Below, piece by piece: positions 1-8,482 of a stretch of DNA of 10,288 nucleotides; the stretch's first letter is position 1, and the number at the start of each line of letters is the position of its first letter. The DNA is taken from the NCBI GenBank assembly GCA_024639035.1, contig JAHEJE010000052.1, positions 1,361-11,648 on the forward strand, in the 5' to 3' direction. The position numbers were made by a program, and so were the translations under genes. The notes under the pieces are model-generated. The model had not been told where the DNA came from. It did no database searches and saw only the letters and a program-made list of their open reading frames with translations. The stretch is from Alphaproteobacteria bacterium. Its GTDB lineage: Bacteria > Pseudomonadota > Alphaproteobacteria > Rhizobiales > Aestuariivirgaceae.

Positions 1-365
1 TCGTCCTTGGCCGCGTCATCCTCGGCCCGCACCACCTTGGCCACCCGTTCGGCCTGCGCCTTTTGCGGTGGGGCAAAACTGTCGGGGGCCAGCTCGCCGC
101 GGCCGATGGCGGCGACATCGGCGACGCCGTTTTCGCGCAGGATGCGCTGGACGCCGCGGATGGTGTAGCCCTGGCCGTACAGCAGAAAACGGATTCCCTT
201 AAGCAAATCAATATCATTCGGACGATAATAGCGGCGGCCACCGCCGCGCTTCATCGGCTTGATCTGGGAGAAGCGGGTTTCCCAAAACCGCAACACATGC
301 TGTGGAACGTCGAGTTCCTCGGCAGCTTCGCTTATTGTCTTGAAGGCTTCTGGGGCCTTGTCCAT
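1..365 (-). CDS. MerR-family transcriptional regulator, 3' end beyond window
   Basis: N-terminal 121 residues of a DNA-binding regulator; the C-terminus lies outside the left edge. The first 80 residues form a MerR-type winged helix-turn-helix: the recognition part is ISEAAEELDVPQHVLRFWE (residues 11-29) and the wing contains RGGGRRYYRPNDIDLLKGI (40-58), followed by the second helical pair (GYTIRGVQRILRENG, 66-80). After residue 85 comes a polar, Ala/Glu-rich linker. The ATG at 363-365 is preceded by GGAG at 374-377 with 8 bases between, so the start is well supported. The gene lies 73 bases downstream of ihfA on the same strand, a pairing common in Alphaproteobacteria, and may be cotranscribed. 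In the part seen there is no metal-binding cysteine, so it is not obviously a metal sensor. The effector and targets are unknown. The family call is firm, the role is not. Confidence 0.88.
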   Translation of the reverse strand, partial: MDKAPEAFKTISEAAEELDVPQHVLRFWETRFSQIKPMKRGGGRRYYRPNDIDLLKGIRFLLYGQGYTIRGVQRILRENGVADVAAIGRGELAPDSFAPPQKAQAERVAKVVRAEDDAAKD

Positions 366-438
366 TGCTGCGGCTCCATCTTCAGCGCATGCCCGGGTGC
401 CAGGTCATGCGGTGACGCTTCGTCGATACCGAGTTCGC

Positions 439-735
439 TCAGTCCGACTTGTTGATCTGCGACTTCATCACTTGGCTGGGGCGAAACACCAGCACCCGGC
501 GCGGGGTGATCGGCACCTCCTCGCCGGTCTTGGGATTGCGTCCGATGCGGCCACGCTTTTCGCGCACCATGAACGTTCCGAACGACGACAGCTTGACCTG
601 CTCGCCCTCGACCAAGGTATCCGACATGATATCGAGGACGGATTTCACCAGATCCGATGACTCGGTTCTCGATAACCCGATCTGACGATGAATGGCCTCA
701 CTCAAATCCGCACGCGTAAGGGTTTTCCCCGGCAT
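439..735 (-). CDS. ihfA: Integration host factor subunit alpha
   Basis: IHF-alpha pairs with IHF-beta to form a nucleoid protein that sharply bends DNA in transcription, recombination and replication. The 98-residue product has the standard HU/IHF layout: two N-terminal helices (LTRADLSEAIHRQIGLSRTE, residues 6-25), the KLSSFGTFMVREK saddle (48-60) and the DNA-clasping beta-arm (RGRIGRNPKTGEEVPITPRR, 61-80) with the intercalating proline in IGRNP. The LSRTES and SPRR-like TPRR segments fit the alpha rather than the beta subunit or HU. An in-frame ATG nine codons upstream (760-762) would give 107 residues. I chose the ATG at 733-735 because GGGGA (741-745) sits 5 bases before it and because MPGKTLTRADL matches where the family usually starts. 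It follows fabH after 142 bases, which probably hold its own promoter. Confidence 0.95.
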   Translation of the reverse strand: MPGKTLTRADLSEAIHRQIGLSRTESSDLVKSVLDIMSDTLVEGEQVKLSSFGTFMVREKRGRIGRNPKTGEEVPITPRRVLVFRPSQVMKSQINKSD

Positions 736-740
736 GGTAT

Positions 741-745
741 TCCCC
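741..745 (-). promoter_or_regulatory. Ribosome binding site deciding the ihfA start
   Basis: GGGGA on the minus strand, 5 bases before the ATG at 733-735. No comparable site precedes the in-frame ATG at 760-762, so the shorter 98-residue protein is favoured. Confidence 0.6.
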
Positions 746-764
746 GCAATTTGCATCTTCATTC

Positions 765-794
765 AAACTACTTGCAATCTTCGCTAAAGGTCAA
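765..794 (-). promoter_or_regulatory. Candidate promoter for ihfA (and merR)
   Basis: On the minus strand TTGACC (789-794, five of six consensus bases) is followed after 18 bases by TAGTTT (765-770, a weak -10). It lies in the 142-base gap between fabH and ihfA, 30 bases before the chosen ihfA start. The -35 is convincing and the -10 is poor. I saw no clear fabH terminator in the gap, so read-through from fabH is also possible. Confidence 0.3.
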
Positions 795-877
795 TAGCCG
801 ATCGTGAAGCTACTGCGAATACAGTGCCTTAGTTGACAGTTCTGAGAGTTAGATTCAGTCGGCCTCGGATCTGCCCT

Positions 878-1849
878 CTACCAGCGCAACAGCACCGCGC
901 CCCAGGTGAAGCCGCCGCCCATGGCCTCGAGCAGCACCAGGTCGCCCCGGTGCAGCCTGCCTTGCGCCTTGGCCTCACCGAGCGCAAGCGGTATCGAGGC
1001 GGCCGAGGTGTTGCCGTGCTTGTCGACGGTTACCACCACCCGGTCGGGATCGATGCCGAGTTTGCGGGCCGTGCCGTCGAGAATGCGGACATTGGCCTGG
1101 TGGGGAACGAATAGGTCGATATCCGCGACGCCGACGCCGGCCTCGTCCATGGTTTCCTGCATCACCGAGGCGATGTTGGTGACGGCGTGCTTGAAGACCT
1201 CGCGGCCTTCCATGCGCAGATATCCCACCGTGCCGGTGCTGGAGGGGCCACCGTCGACATACAGCTTTTCCTTGTGGCGACCGTCGGAGCGCAGCTTGCA
1301 GGCGATGATACCGCGGTCGCCGGGGGCTTGTCCGGCCTCATAACCCTTGACCACGACGGCACCGGCGCCGTCGCCGAACAGCACGCAGGTGGTGCGGTCC
1401 TGCCAGTCGAGAATGCGCGAAAAGGTCTCGGCACCGATCACCAGCACGTTGTGGGCCTGGCCGCAGCGGATGAAACTATCGGCGACCGTGAGCGCGTAGA
1501 CGAAACCGGAGCACACCGCCTGGACGTCGAAGGCGGCACCGTGGGTTATGCCCAGGCCGGCCTGTACCGCGGTCGCGGTTGCTGGAAAGGTGTTGTCGGG
1601 CGTCGATGTGGCAACGATGATCAGATCGATCTCGCCGGCGTCGGTGCCGGCATCGGCGAGTGCAGCCCTGGCCGCGCCGATGGCCAGGTCGGAGGTCCTT
1701 TCATCGTCACCGGCGATGTAGCGTTGGCGGATACCGGTGCGCTCGACAATCCACTCATCGGTGGTGTCGACCAGTTTGGACATCTCGGCGTTGGTCATGA
1801 CCCGCTTGGGCAACTGGATACCCAGGCCGGTCACGACTGAGTGACGCAT
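878..1849 (-). CDS. fabH: 3-oxoacyl-[acyl-carrier-protein] synthase III
   Basis: FabH starts fatty-acid synthesis in the cytoplasm by condensing acetyl-CoA (or another short acyl-CoA) with malonyl-ACP. The 323-residue product has the normal family length. The catalytic triad is intact: Cys113 in AVCSGFVYAL, His250 in VPHQANVRIL and Asn280 in KHGNTSAASIPLAL. The DEWIVERTGIRQR segment (31-43) and the C-terminal GGGFTWG (311-317) are also typical. The ATG at 1847-1849 follows the plsX stop by 7 bases and gives the usual N-terminus. An in-frame GTG at 1853-1855, two codons earlier, is better spaced from a GGAG-containing site (1866-1871), so the true start may be that GTG; an ATG 24 codons upstream is unlikely. 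Tight spacing to plsX indicates one transcript and possible translational coupling. Confidence 0.96.
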   Translation of the reverse strand: MRHSVVTGLGIQLPKRVMTNAEMSKLVDTTDEWIVERTGIRQRYIAGDDERTSDLAIGAARAALADAGTDAGEIDLIIVATSTPDNTFPATATAVQAGLGITHGAAFDVQAVCSGFVYALTVADSFIRCGQAHNVLVIGAETFSRILDWQDRTTCVLFGDGAGAVVVKGYEAGQAPGDRGIIACKLRSDGRHKEKLYVDGGPSSTGTVGYLRMEGREVFKHAVTNIASVMQETMDEAGVGVADIDLFVPHQANVRILDGTARKLGIDPDRVVVTVDKHGNTSAASIPLALGEAKAQGRLHRGDLVLLEAMGGGFTWGAVLLRW

Positions 1850-1856
1850 GTACACG

Positions 1857-2948
1857 CTAAGCTTTCTCCCCTGCAATCGACGTCGCGGCGCCATTTGCGG
1901 CGCCATTTCCAGTCTCGACAAACTCCATCAAAGACTGTTTCGCCGCCAAATCCTTTGAAATTTTCTGCACCAGATCGTTGCGCGCCATGTCGACGGCGAT
2001 GTCCATGGCGCAGGCAAAGCCAACGGCATCGGTGCCGCCGTGGCTTTTCACGACGATGCCGTTGAGACCGAGGAAAACCCCGCCGTTGGAGTTGCGCGGG
2101 TCCATCTTCTCGCGCAACTGGGCAAAGGCGCCCTTGGCCAGCACATAGCCGAGCTTGGACACCCACGACCGGCTCATGGCAGCGCGCAGATAGGATGCGA
2201 GCTGGCGCGCGGTGCCCTCTGCCGTCTTCAGGGCGATGTTGCCGGTAAATCCTTCGGTGACCACGACATCGACGGTGCCGCGGCCAAGATCGTCGCCCTC
2301 GACGAAGCCGTAGTATTCGATCGGCAATTGCGAGTTGCGCAGCATCCGTCCGGCGGTGCGCACATACTCGACGCCCTTGACCTCCTCGACGCCGACATTG
2401 AGCAAACCGACCGTTGGGCGTTCGATGCCGAACAGCGACCGGGCCATGGCCTCGCCCATGATGGCAAAGTCAACCAGCAACTCGGCGTCGGCACCGATGG
2501 TCGCGCCGACATCGAGCACGACGCTTTCGCCGCGCAGCGTCGGCCAGATGGCCGCCATCGCCGGCCGGCTGATCCCCGGCATGGTGTTGAGAACGAATTT
2601 GGCCATCACCATCCAGGCGCCGGTGTTGCCGGCCGAAATGGCGACGCTGGCGCGCTGTTCCTTGACCGCCTCGATGGCCAGCCACATGCTCGACACCCGG
2701 CGGCCGCGGCGCAGCGCCTGGCTCGGCTTGTCGTCCATGTTGACCCAGACATCGGTGTGGACGAGCTCGCTGCGTTCGCGCACGCGCGGATACTTTTCGA
2801 GCAGCGGCGCGATCTGCTGCTCATCGCCGAACAGGATCAGGCGCAGCCCGGGGTGGCGCTCAAGCGAGATGTCCACGCCCGGAATAACCATCTCCGGGCC
2901 GAGGTCGCCGCCCATGGCGTCGACGGATATCACCAGGTCTTGCTTCAT
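1857..2948 (-). CDS. plsX: Phosphate acyltransferase PlsX
   Basis: PlsX makes acyl-phosphate from acyl-ACP and phosphate. PlsY then uses the acyl-phosphate to acylate glycerol-3-phosphate, the first step of phospholipid synthesis; PlsX is a peripheral membrane enzyme. The 363-residue product shows DAMGGD (10-15), SAGNTGA (105-111), DVGATIGAD (146-154), VTEGFTGNIALKTAEG (230-245) and FLGLNGIVVKSHGG (292-305). The Asn- and Ala-rich tail (346-363) is a little longer than in many homologues. The ATG at 2946-2948 gives the conserved MKQDLVISVDAMGGD start; an AGG at 2958-2960 serves as a modest ribosome site. ATGs further upstream (to 3005) lack the family's N-terminal pattern. It lies between the DUF177 gene and fabH. 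rpmF, which sits between these genes in enterobacteria, is absent here. Confidence 0.96.
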   Translation of the reverse strand: MKQDLVISVDAMGGDLGPEMVIPGVDISLERHPGLRLILFGDEQQIAPLLEKYPRVRERSELVHTDVWVNMDDKPSQALRRGRRVSSMWLAIEAVKEQRASVAISAGNTGAWMVMAKFVLNTMPGISRPAMAAIWPTLRGESVVLDVGATIGADAELLVDFAIMGEAMARSLFGIERPTVGLLNVGVEEVKGVEYVRTAGRMLRNSQLPIEYYGFVEGDDLGRGTVDVVVTEGFTGNIALKTAEGTARQLASYLRAAMSRSWVSKLGYVLAKGAFAQLREKMDPRNSNGGVFLGLNGIVVKSHGGTDAVGFACAMDIAVDMARNDLVQKISKDLAAKQSLMEFVETGNGAANGAATSIAGEKA

Positions 2949-3001
2949 GCAGTCTTGCCTGCCCCTCAATACGCCTTTCATGCGTTCCCACAGGCCGCGC
3001 G

Positions 3002-3029
3002 ACAATAGCCGCTCACCATGATGTTACAA
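3002..3029 (-). promoter_or_regulatory. Candidate promoter for plsX-fabH
   Basis: In the 103-base gap between the DUF177 gene and plsX, the minus strand reads TTGTAA (3024-3029) then, after 16 bases, TATTGT (3002-3007); each box matches four of six consensus bases. It could give plsX-fabH a promoter of their own in addition to read-through from upstream. Evidence is base matching only. Confidence 0.25.
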
Positions 3030-3051
3030 CAGAAATATCGGCACCCGGACG

Positions 3052-3591
3052 TCAATTTGGCCGCTTCAGCTGCTTGAGGACGGCAAACGGGTTTTCCCGG
3101 TCTTCTTCGGCGGGCGGTGGCAGGCCCTCGAAGGTGGCGCCGGGTTTGCGCGGATAGGGATCGAGCGCCAGCGTCAAACTTTCGCGAATCAGCTCGCCGG
3201 CATCGATGACATTGCCTTTTAGTGCCTCGGTATCTTCATCGTCGAGCGCGTCGATGGTGACCACCCGGGCATCGGGGCCCGGCATGTTGCCGCGCAGGTA
3301 GTAGCGCTCGACCTGGTCCTCGATCACGCTGTCAAAGGGATCGAGCGTCACCACGCACACCTGGCGCACCGCGGCGCGAAAGCTGCCGGCGACCTTGAAA
3401 CCCTGCTTGCGCCAGGGCGTGATCTGCACATCCGCCGTGAGGCCGGCAATTGCCTGCAACTGCAGCAAATCGGCCAGCCGGGCACATTCCTCGCGATTGG
3501 CTTCGATGCGTTCGTTCGTGCCCTGCGACGGGATCTTGTCAATTTCGACCAGCCGCGAAAACGGCGGCTCGCTATCGGTGTTGTCGTTCAT
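3052..3591 (-). CDS. DUF177 (YceD-type) protein, likely ribosome biogenesis
   Basis: 179-residue soluble protein of the DUF177/YceD family. The diagnostic parts are VCVVTLDPFDSVIED (78-92) and the conserved core from GNVIDAGELIRESLTLALDP (126-145) through YPRKPG (146-151), ending in ENPFAVLKQLK (166-176). Family members in E. coli and plant plastids are tied to 23S rRNA accumulation or processing; no enzymatic activity is established, so this role is carried over from the family. The ATG at 3589-3591 was chosen because AGGAG (3599-3603) lies 7 bases before it, whereas longer readings extend through the chaperone gene in another frame. Its start overlaps the chaperone stop in an ATGA, which suggests translational coupling. 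It is unusual for the family only in lacking rpmF directly downstream. Confidence 0.88.
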   Translation of the reverse strand: MNDNTDSEPPFSRLVEIDKIPSQGTNERIEANREECARLADLLQLQAIAGLTADVQITPWRKQGFKVAGSFRAAVRQVCVVTLDPFDSVIEDQVERYYLRGNMPGPDARVVTIDALDDEDTEALKGNVIDAGELIRESLTLALDPYPRKPGATFEGLPPPAEEDRENPFAVLKQLKRPN

Positions 3592-4139
3592 GCGTCGGCT
3601 CCTGGCTGCGGAAACCGGACAGTGCCGTGCATCAGTTCGTTCAAGTCCGATGCCGACAGGGCGTCCTGTGCCTGACGAATATAGCGCGCAAGCCGGCCCG
3701 CGCAATCCGGCGGCGCTTCGCCGGCATAGACATTGCGGGCAACGGCGGTGCGCAGTTCGTCGTCGGTGGCCTGGGCCAGTGCGGCGCGATAGACCTCGGC
3801 GCGGCCATAGAACACCTCGGCCATCTTGCGCACCCGCTTGCCGACCGAGGTATCGCCGACGCCCATTTCGCGCAGCGAGCGGTCCATGTCGCGGAAGGTC
3901 TCATCGAACAGCGCCTGGGACATGGCCATTTCCGCCTCGCCACCTTCGCTGAGCCGCTCCATGACCAGGAAACCGTGCAAGGCAATCATGTCGAAGCGAC
4001 CGCTCACGGTGTCGGGCACCTGGAGGTCGGCGTAGAACCACGGCTGCCGCGCCTGCGCCACAATCGCCTCGTACATCACCCGTTCGTTGGTGAGGTGGGC
4101 GTCGCTGCCAAAAAGCTTCTTGAAGAACGTTGCCATCAT
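3588..4139 (-). CDS. Ubiquinol-cytochrome c chaperone (Cbp3-like)
   Basis: 183-residue soluble protein of the ubiquinol-cytochrome c chaperone family, the bacterial relatives of mitochondrial Cbp3/UQCC1. In mitochondria these bind newly made cytochrome b and help assemble the bc1 complex; the same job is inferred here. The conserved features are PWFYADLQVPDTVSGRF (33-49) followed by DMIALHGFLVMERL, and LFDETFRDMDRSLREMGVGD (77-96) followed by the basic VGKRVRKMAEVFYGR. There is no signal peptide or membrane segment. The start is uncertain: two adjacent ATGs (4137-4139 and 4134-4136) begin the conserved region and neither has a strong ribosome site. Longer readings up to 4235 cross into the bamE leader and are unlikely. 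It diverges from bamE and its stop overlaps the DUF177 start. Confidence 0.88.
   Translation of the reverse strand: MMATFFKKLFGSDAHLTNERVMYEAIVAQARQPWFYADLQVPDTVSGRFDMIALHGFLVMERLSEGGEAEMAMSQALFDETFRDMDRSLREMGVGDTSVGKRVRKMAEVFYGRAEVYRAALAQATDDELRTAVARNVYAGEAPPDCAGRLARYIRQAQDALSASDLNELMHGTVRFPQPGADA
3599..3603 (-). promoter_or_regulatory. Ribosome binding site deciding the DUF177 start
   Basis: AGGAG on the minus strand, 7 bases before the ATG at 3589-3591 and inside the end of the chaperone gene. It fixes the start at the ATGA overlap. Confidence 0.65.
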
Positions 4140-4241
4140 CGACCAAAACGTACATAGAACCGTAGGTGCGGCGGGCCGTCCTTGGGTTCCGCAACCGGAC
4201 CTGAGCCAAACCGCCCGCGCGGCCTGAAGGAGCAAACACCG
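4140..4241. other. Divergent intergenic region between chaperone gene and bamE
   Basis: 102 bases that must carry promoters for both the leftward chaperone block and rightward bamE. Apart from the bamE ribosome site I found no hexamer pair on either strand good enough to call. Confidence 0.4.
4227..4232 (+). promoter_or_regulatory. Ribosome binding site implying a TTG start for bamE
   Basis: AAGGAG, a near-perfect Shine-Dalgarno, lies 9 bases before the TTG at 4242-4244 but 27 bases before the first good ATG (4260-4262). It is the only such site in the leader, so it argues for TTG initiation. Confidence 0.65.
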
Positions 4242-4700
4242 TTGAGCATCAAAAGCCGCATGCGCCTGTTAGCATTGCTTGGCCTGGGGGTCACGGCGTT
4301 TCTTGGCGCCTGTTCGCCGACGATCGACCACCGTGGCTACCTGCCGCGCCAGTCCGACCTGCAGCAGCTGCAAATCGGCATGTCGAAGACCGAAGTCGAG
4401 GGTCTGCTCGGTTCGCCCTCGACCACCGCCACGGTCAACCACGCCGGCGACAGCTACTACTACATCTCCAGCGTCGTCGAGCAGCAGGGCTTCCTCGACC
4501 CCAAGGAGGTCGACCGCAAGGTGCTCGCCCTGCGCTTCAGCCAGATCGACCAGCTCGAGAGTTTCGCCCATTACGGGCTCGAAGACGGCCAGGTCATCAA
4601 CATCAACTCGCGCGAGACGCCGACGCGCGGCAAGGAACTCACCATCCTGCAGCAGGTGTTCTCCAACATCGGCCGCTTCGACCCGGCGGTGCCGCAGTAG
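4242..4700 (+). CDS. bamE: Outer membrane protein assembly factor BamE (SmpA/OmlA lipoprotein)
   Basis: BamE is a small lipoprotein of the BAM complex, anchored to the inner leaflet of the outer membrane, that supports insertion of beta-barrel proteins. From the TTG start the product is 152 residues: basic residues (K4, R6, R8), a hydrophobic stretch (9-20) and the lipobox LGAC with lipidated Cys24. Next come the SmpA/OmlA signature LQIGMSKTEVEGLLGSPS (43-60), the YYYISS strand (72-77) and a final KELTILQQVFSNIGRF (131-146). I chose TTG because of the well-placed AAGGAG; an ATG start at 4260 would give 146 residues with a shorter signal peptide that still keeps the lipobox. It diverges from the chaperone block and converges on hppA, with a shared terminator 74 bases after its stop. 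Confidence 0.92.
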   Translation: MSIKSRMRLLALLGLGVTAFLGACSPTIDHRGYLPRQSDLQQLQIGMSKTEVEGLLGSPSTTATVNHAGDSYYYISSVVEQQGFLDPKEVDRKVLALRFSQIDQLESFAHYGLEDGQVININSRETPTRGKELTILQQVFSNIGRFDPAVPQ

Positions 4701-4773
4701 CCCACGGGGAAATAGGCGGCCCTGGCAGCCGACTACCGGTGCCCTGCCCCAGAATGCGGGAAGGAAAAAAGAA

Positions 4774-4802
4774 GCCCGCGGGACCTTGTCGGTTCCGCGG
4801 GC
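4774..4802. terminator. Bidirectional intrinsic terminator between bamE and hppA
   Basis: A 12-pair stem (arms 4774-4785 and 4791-4802, one G-T wobble) with a five-base loop TTGTC. On the minus strand it is followed by the complement of the A-rich tract 4761-4773 (TTCTTTTTTCC), a strong U-tract for ending hppA. On the plus strand it is followed by CATTTCTT, a weaker T-rich tail for ending bamE. It lies between two convergent stops (4700 and 4829). Confidence 0.88.
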
Positions 4803-4828
4803 CATTTCTTGTGCACAATCGGCTTTGG

Positions 4829-6949
<2,121 letters not shown>

Positions 6950-7132
6950 GGTTTCATCCTTGTGTTTTGAGTCTTAAGTGTCAGACCTGATTTACAAACA
7001 GCGGTCCAATCCAACTCGCGAACCGCCTTTCCCCTCTAACGTCCCGATGAGGTCATGAAAGATCGCGCGGAACATGCCAAAACTGGCCAACTTTCGCAAC
7101 CTCTATTCGGTCGCAATCCGCCGCAATGGCGC
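6950..7132. other. Intergenic region upstream of hppA
   Basis: 183 bases between the MFS stop and the hppA start, which should contain the hppA promoter. Apart from the hppA ribosome site (6956-6961) I found no convincing promoter hexamers, riboswitch or terminator; the only stem after the MFS gene is four pairs (near 7077-7088). Confidence 0.4.
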
Positions 7133-8353
7133 TCAACTTTCGTCCAAGTGCGGCGGTCTGGCCAGCGCCAGGTAGATCAGCGCGATCACGCACAGGCCGA
7201 CCATCGGGAACAGCGCCACGTTGACCGACCCCCAGCCCAGGCTCGCCAACAGGCCGCCGGAGGCCAGCGAGGCGCAGGCGACGGCAGCAAAGACGGCGAA
7301 ATCGTTGATCCCCTGGACCTTGTTCTTCTCCGCCGGCCGATAGCAGGTGGTCACCATGGCGGTGCCGCCGGTGAAGCCGAAATTCCAACCAATGCCGAGA
7401 AGAATCAAACCGATAGAGAAATTGGCGAACGACAGTCCGGCCAATCCGGCGATGCCGGCACCCAACAGCAGCACCAGGCCGGCGGCGACCACCTTTTCCA
7501 CGCCGAACCGATTGATCAGGTGGCCGACGAAGAAGCTCGGCACGTACATCGCCACGACATGCCACTGGACGGCCCAGGCGGCGTCATCGATGGAAAACCC
7601 GCAGGCCACCATGGCAATCGGCGATGCGGTCATCACCAAATTCATAACACCGTAGGAGACCATGCCGCAGATCATCGCCACGATCAGGCGGGGCTGGGTG
7701 AAGATTTCGCTCAAAGGCCGCTCGTCGCCGACAACTGATTCGTGGCGCACATGGGGGATGTGCAGTGTGGCAAGAACAGCGATTGCCGCAGCGGTCATCA
7801 GCGCACTGACGGCGTAGCTGCCGGCAAACTGCACCGGAGCCAGAAGGTCTTTGGCATGCATGATGACCAGCGGGCCGAAAATACCGCCGGCCAGGCCGCC
7901 GGCCATGACATAGGCGATGGCCTTTGCCCGGTATTCGCCCTCGGCGAGATCAACGGCGGCAAAGCGAAACTGCTGGGCAAACGCCTGGTAAGTTCCCTGC
8001 AACAGTGTTGCGAAGCAGAACAGCGCGAAATTGCGCTCGTACATGGCATAGATCGCCAGCACGGCGCTGACCGTTCCGCATGCGGCGCCGAGCATGAAGC
8101 CGGGCCGCCGCCCGAACCGGCGCATGAGCAGCGCGGCCGGTATCGTCGACAGGGCCGTACCGATGACGAATGTGGTGATCGGTGCCGTTGCCCAGGCCGG
8201 CGACGGTGCGATCATCGTGCCGACCAGTCCGCCGGTGGCGATGATGATCACCGTGGCGGCGCTGTAAAGCGCCTGCGCTGCGGCCAGGGTCCAGGTGGCG
8301 CGCTGCGCCATCCGGTACTTTATGGCCTGTTCTGAGTCCACCGCCAGGGTCAT
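7133..8353 (-). CDS. Major facilitator superfamily transporter
   Basis: 406-residue membrane protein with the twelve hydrophobic segments and central cytoplasmic loop (about 200-222) of an MFS permease. The loop between segments 2 and 3 has MRRFGRRPGFMLG (77-89), an MFS motif-A variant in which RRFGRRP matches the usual D-R-x-G-R-R/K pattern without the Asp. The equivalent loop of the second half is INRFGVEKV (280-288). The RPAEKNKVQGINDFAVF segment (339-355) recurs in a group of uncharacterised bacterial MFS proteins. No substrate can be inferred. The ATG at 8351-8353 has no strong ribosome site; the ATG at residue 15 is an alternative. It diverges from the aldo/keto reductase gene with 129 bases between, so the two may share control. 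Confidence 0.9.
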   Translation of the reverse strand: MTLAVDSEQAIKYRMAQRATWTLAAAQALYSAATVIIIATGGLVGTMIAPSPAWATAPITTFVIGTALSTIPAALLMRRFGRRPGFMLGAACGTVSAVLAIYAMYERNFALFCFATLLQGTYQAFAQQFRFAAVDLAEGEYRAKAIAYVMAGGLAGGIFGPLVIMHAKDLLAPVQFAGSYAVSALMTAAAIAVLATLHIPHVRHESVVGDERPLSEIFTQPRLIVAMICGMVSYGVMNLVMTASPIAMVACGFSIDDAAWAVQWHVVAMYVPSFFVGHLINRFGVEKVVAAGLVLLLGAGIAGLAGLSFANFSIGLILLGIGWNFGFTGGTAMVTTCYRPAEKNKVQGINDFAVFAAVACASLASGGLLASLGWGSVNVALFPMVGLCVIALIYLALARPPHLDES

Positions 8354-8405
8354 GGTCAGGCGGGCCTATCAGCTTGCGTTCGCCCGCACAAGCACGACAA
8401 CCGCA

Positions 8406-8419
8406 GCACGCGAACGTGC
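8406..8419. promoter_or_regulatory. Palindrome in the divergent MFS / aldo-keto reductase gap
   Basis: GCACG-CGAA-CGTGC is a perfect five-base inverted repeat around a four-base centre, 53 bases from the MFS start and 64 from the reductase start. Its position suits a shared operator, but it is short for a GC-rich genome and could be chance. I found no strong promoter hexamers beside it. Confidence 0.25.
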
Positions 8420-8482
8420 ATTGCCTGGCACTTGCGTCTCTGGTTAGCTGCCGGCAGGATGGTGCGGAGGAAAGATGCGCAA

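Noticed and set aside
833..855. Perfect TTGACA on the plus strand in the fabH-ihfA gap.
   Set aside because: No -10 box lies at a usable distance (TAGATT is only 11 bases away), and no plus-strand gene follows.
2040..3008. Long 322-codon rightward open frame antisense to plsX, and a similar 381-codon frame opposite hppA (5825-6970).
   Set aside because: Both are mirror frames of strongly conserved genes in GC-rich DNA; their His/Gly/Asp/Arg-rich proteins show no domains.
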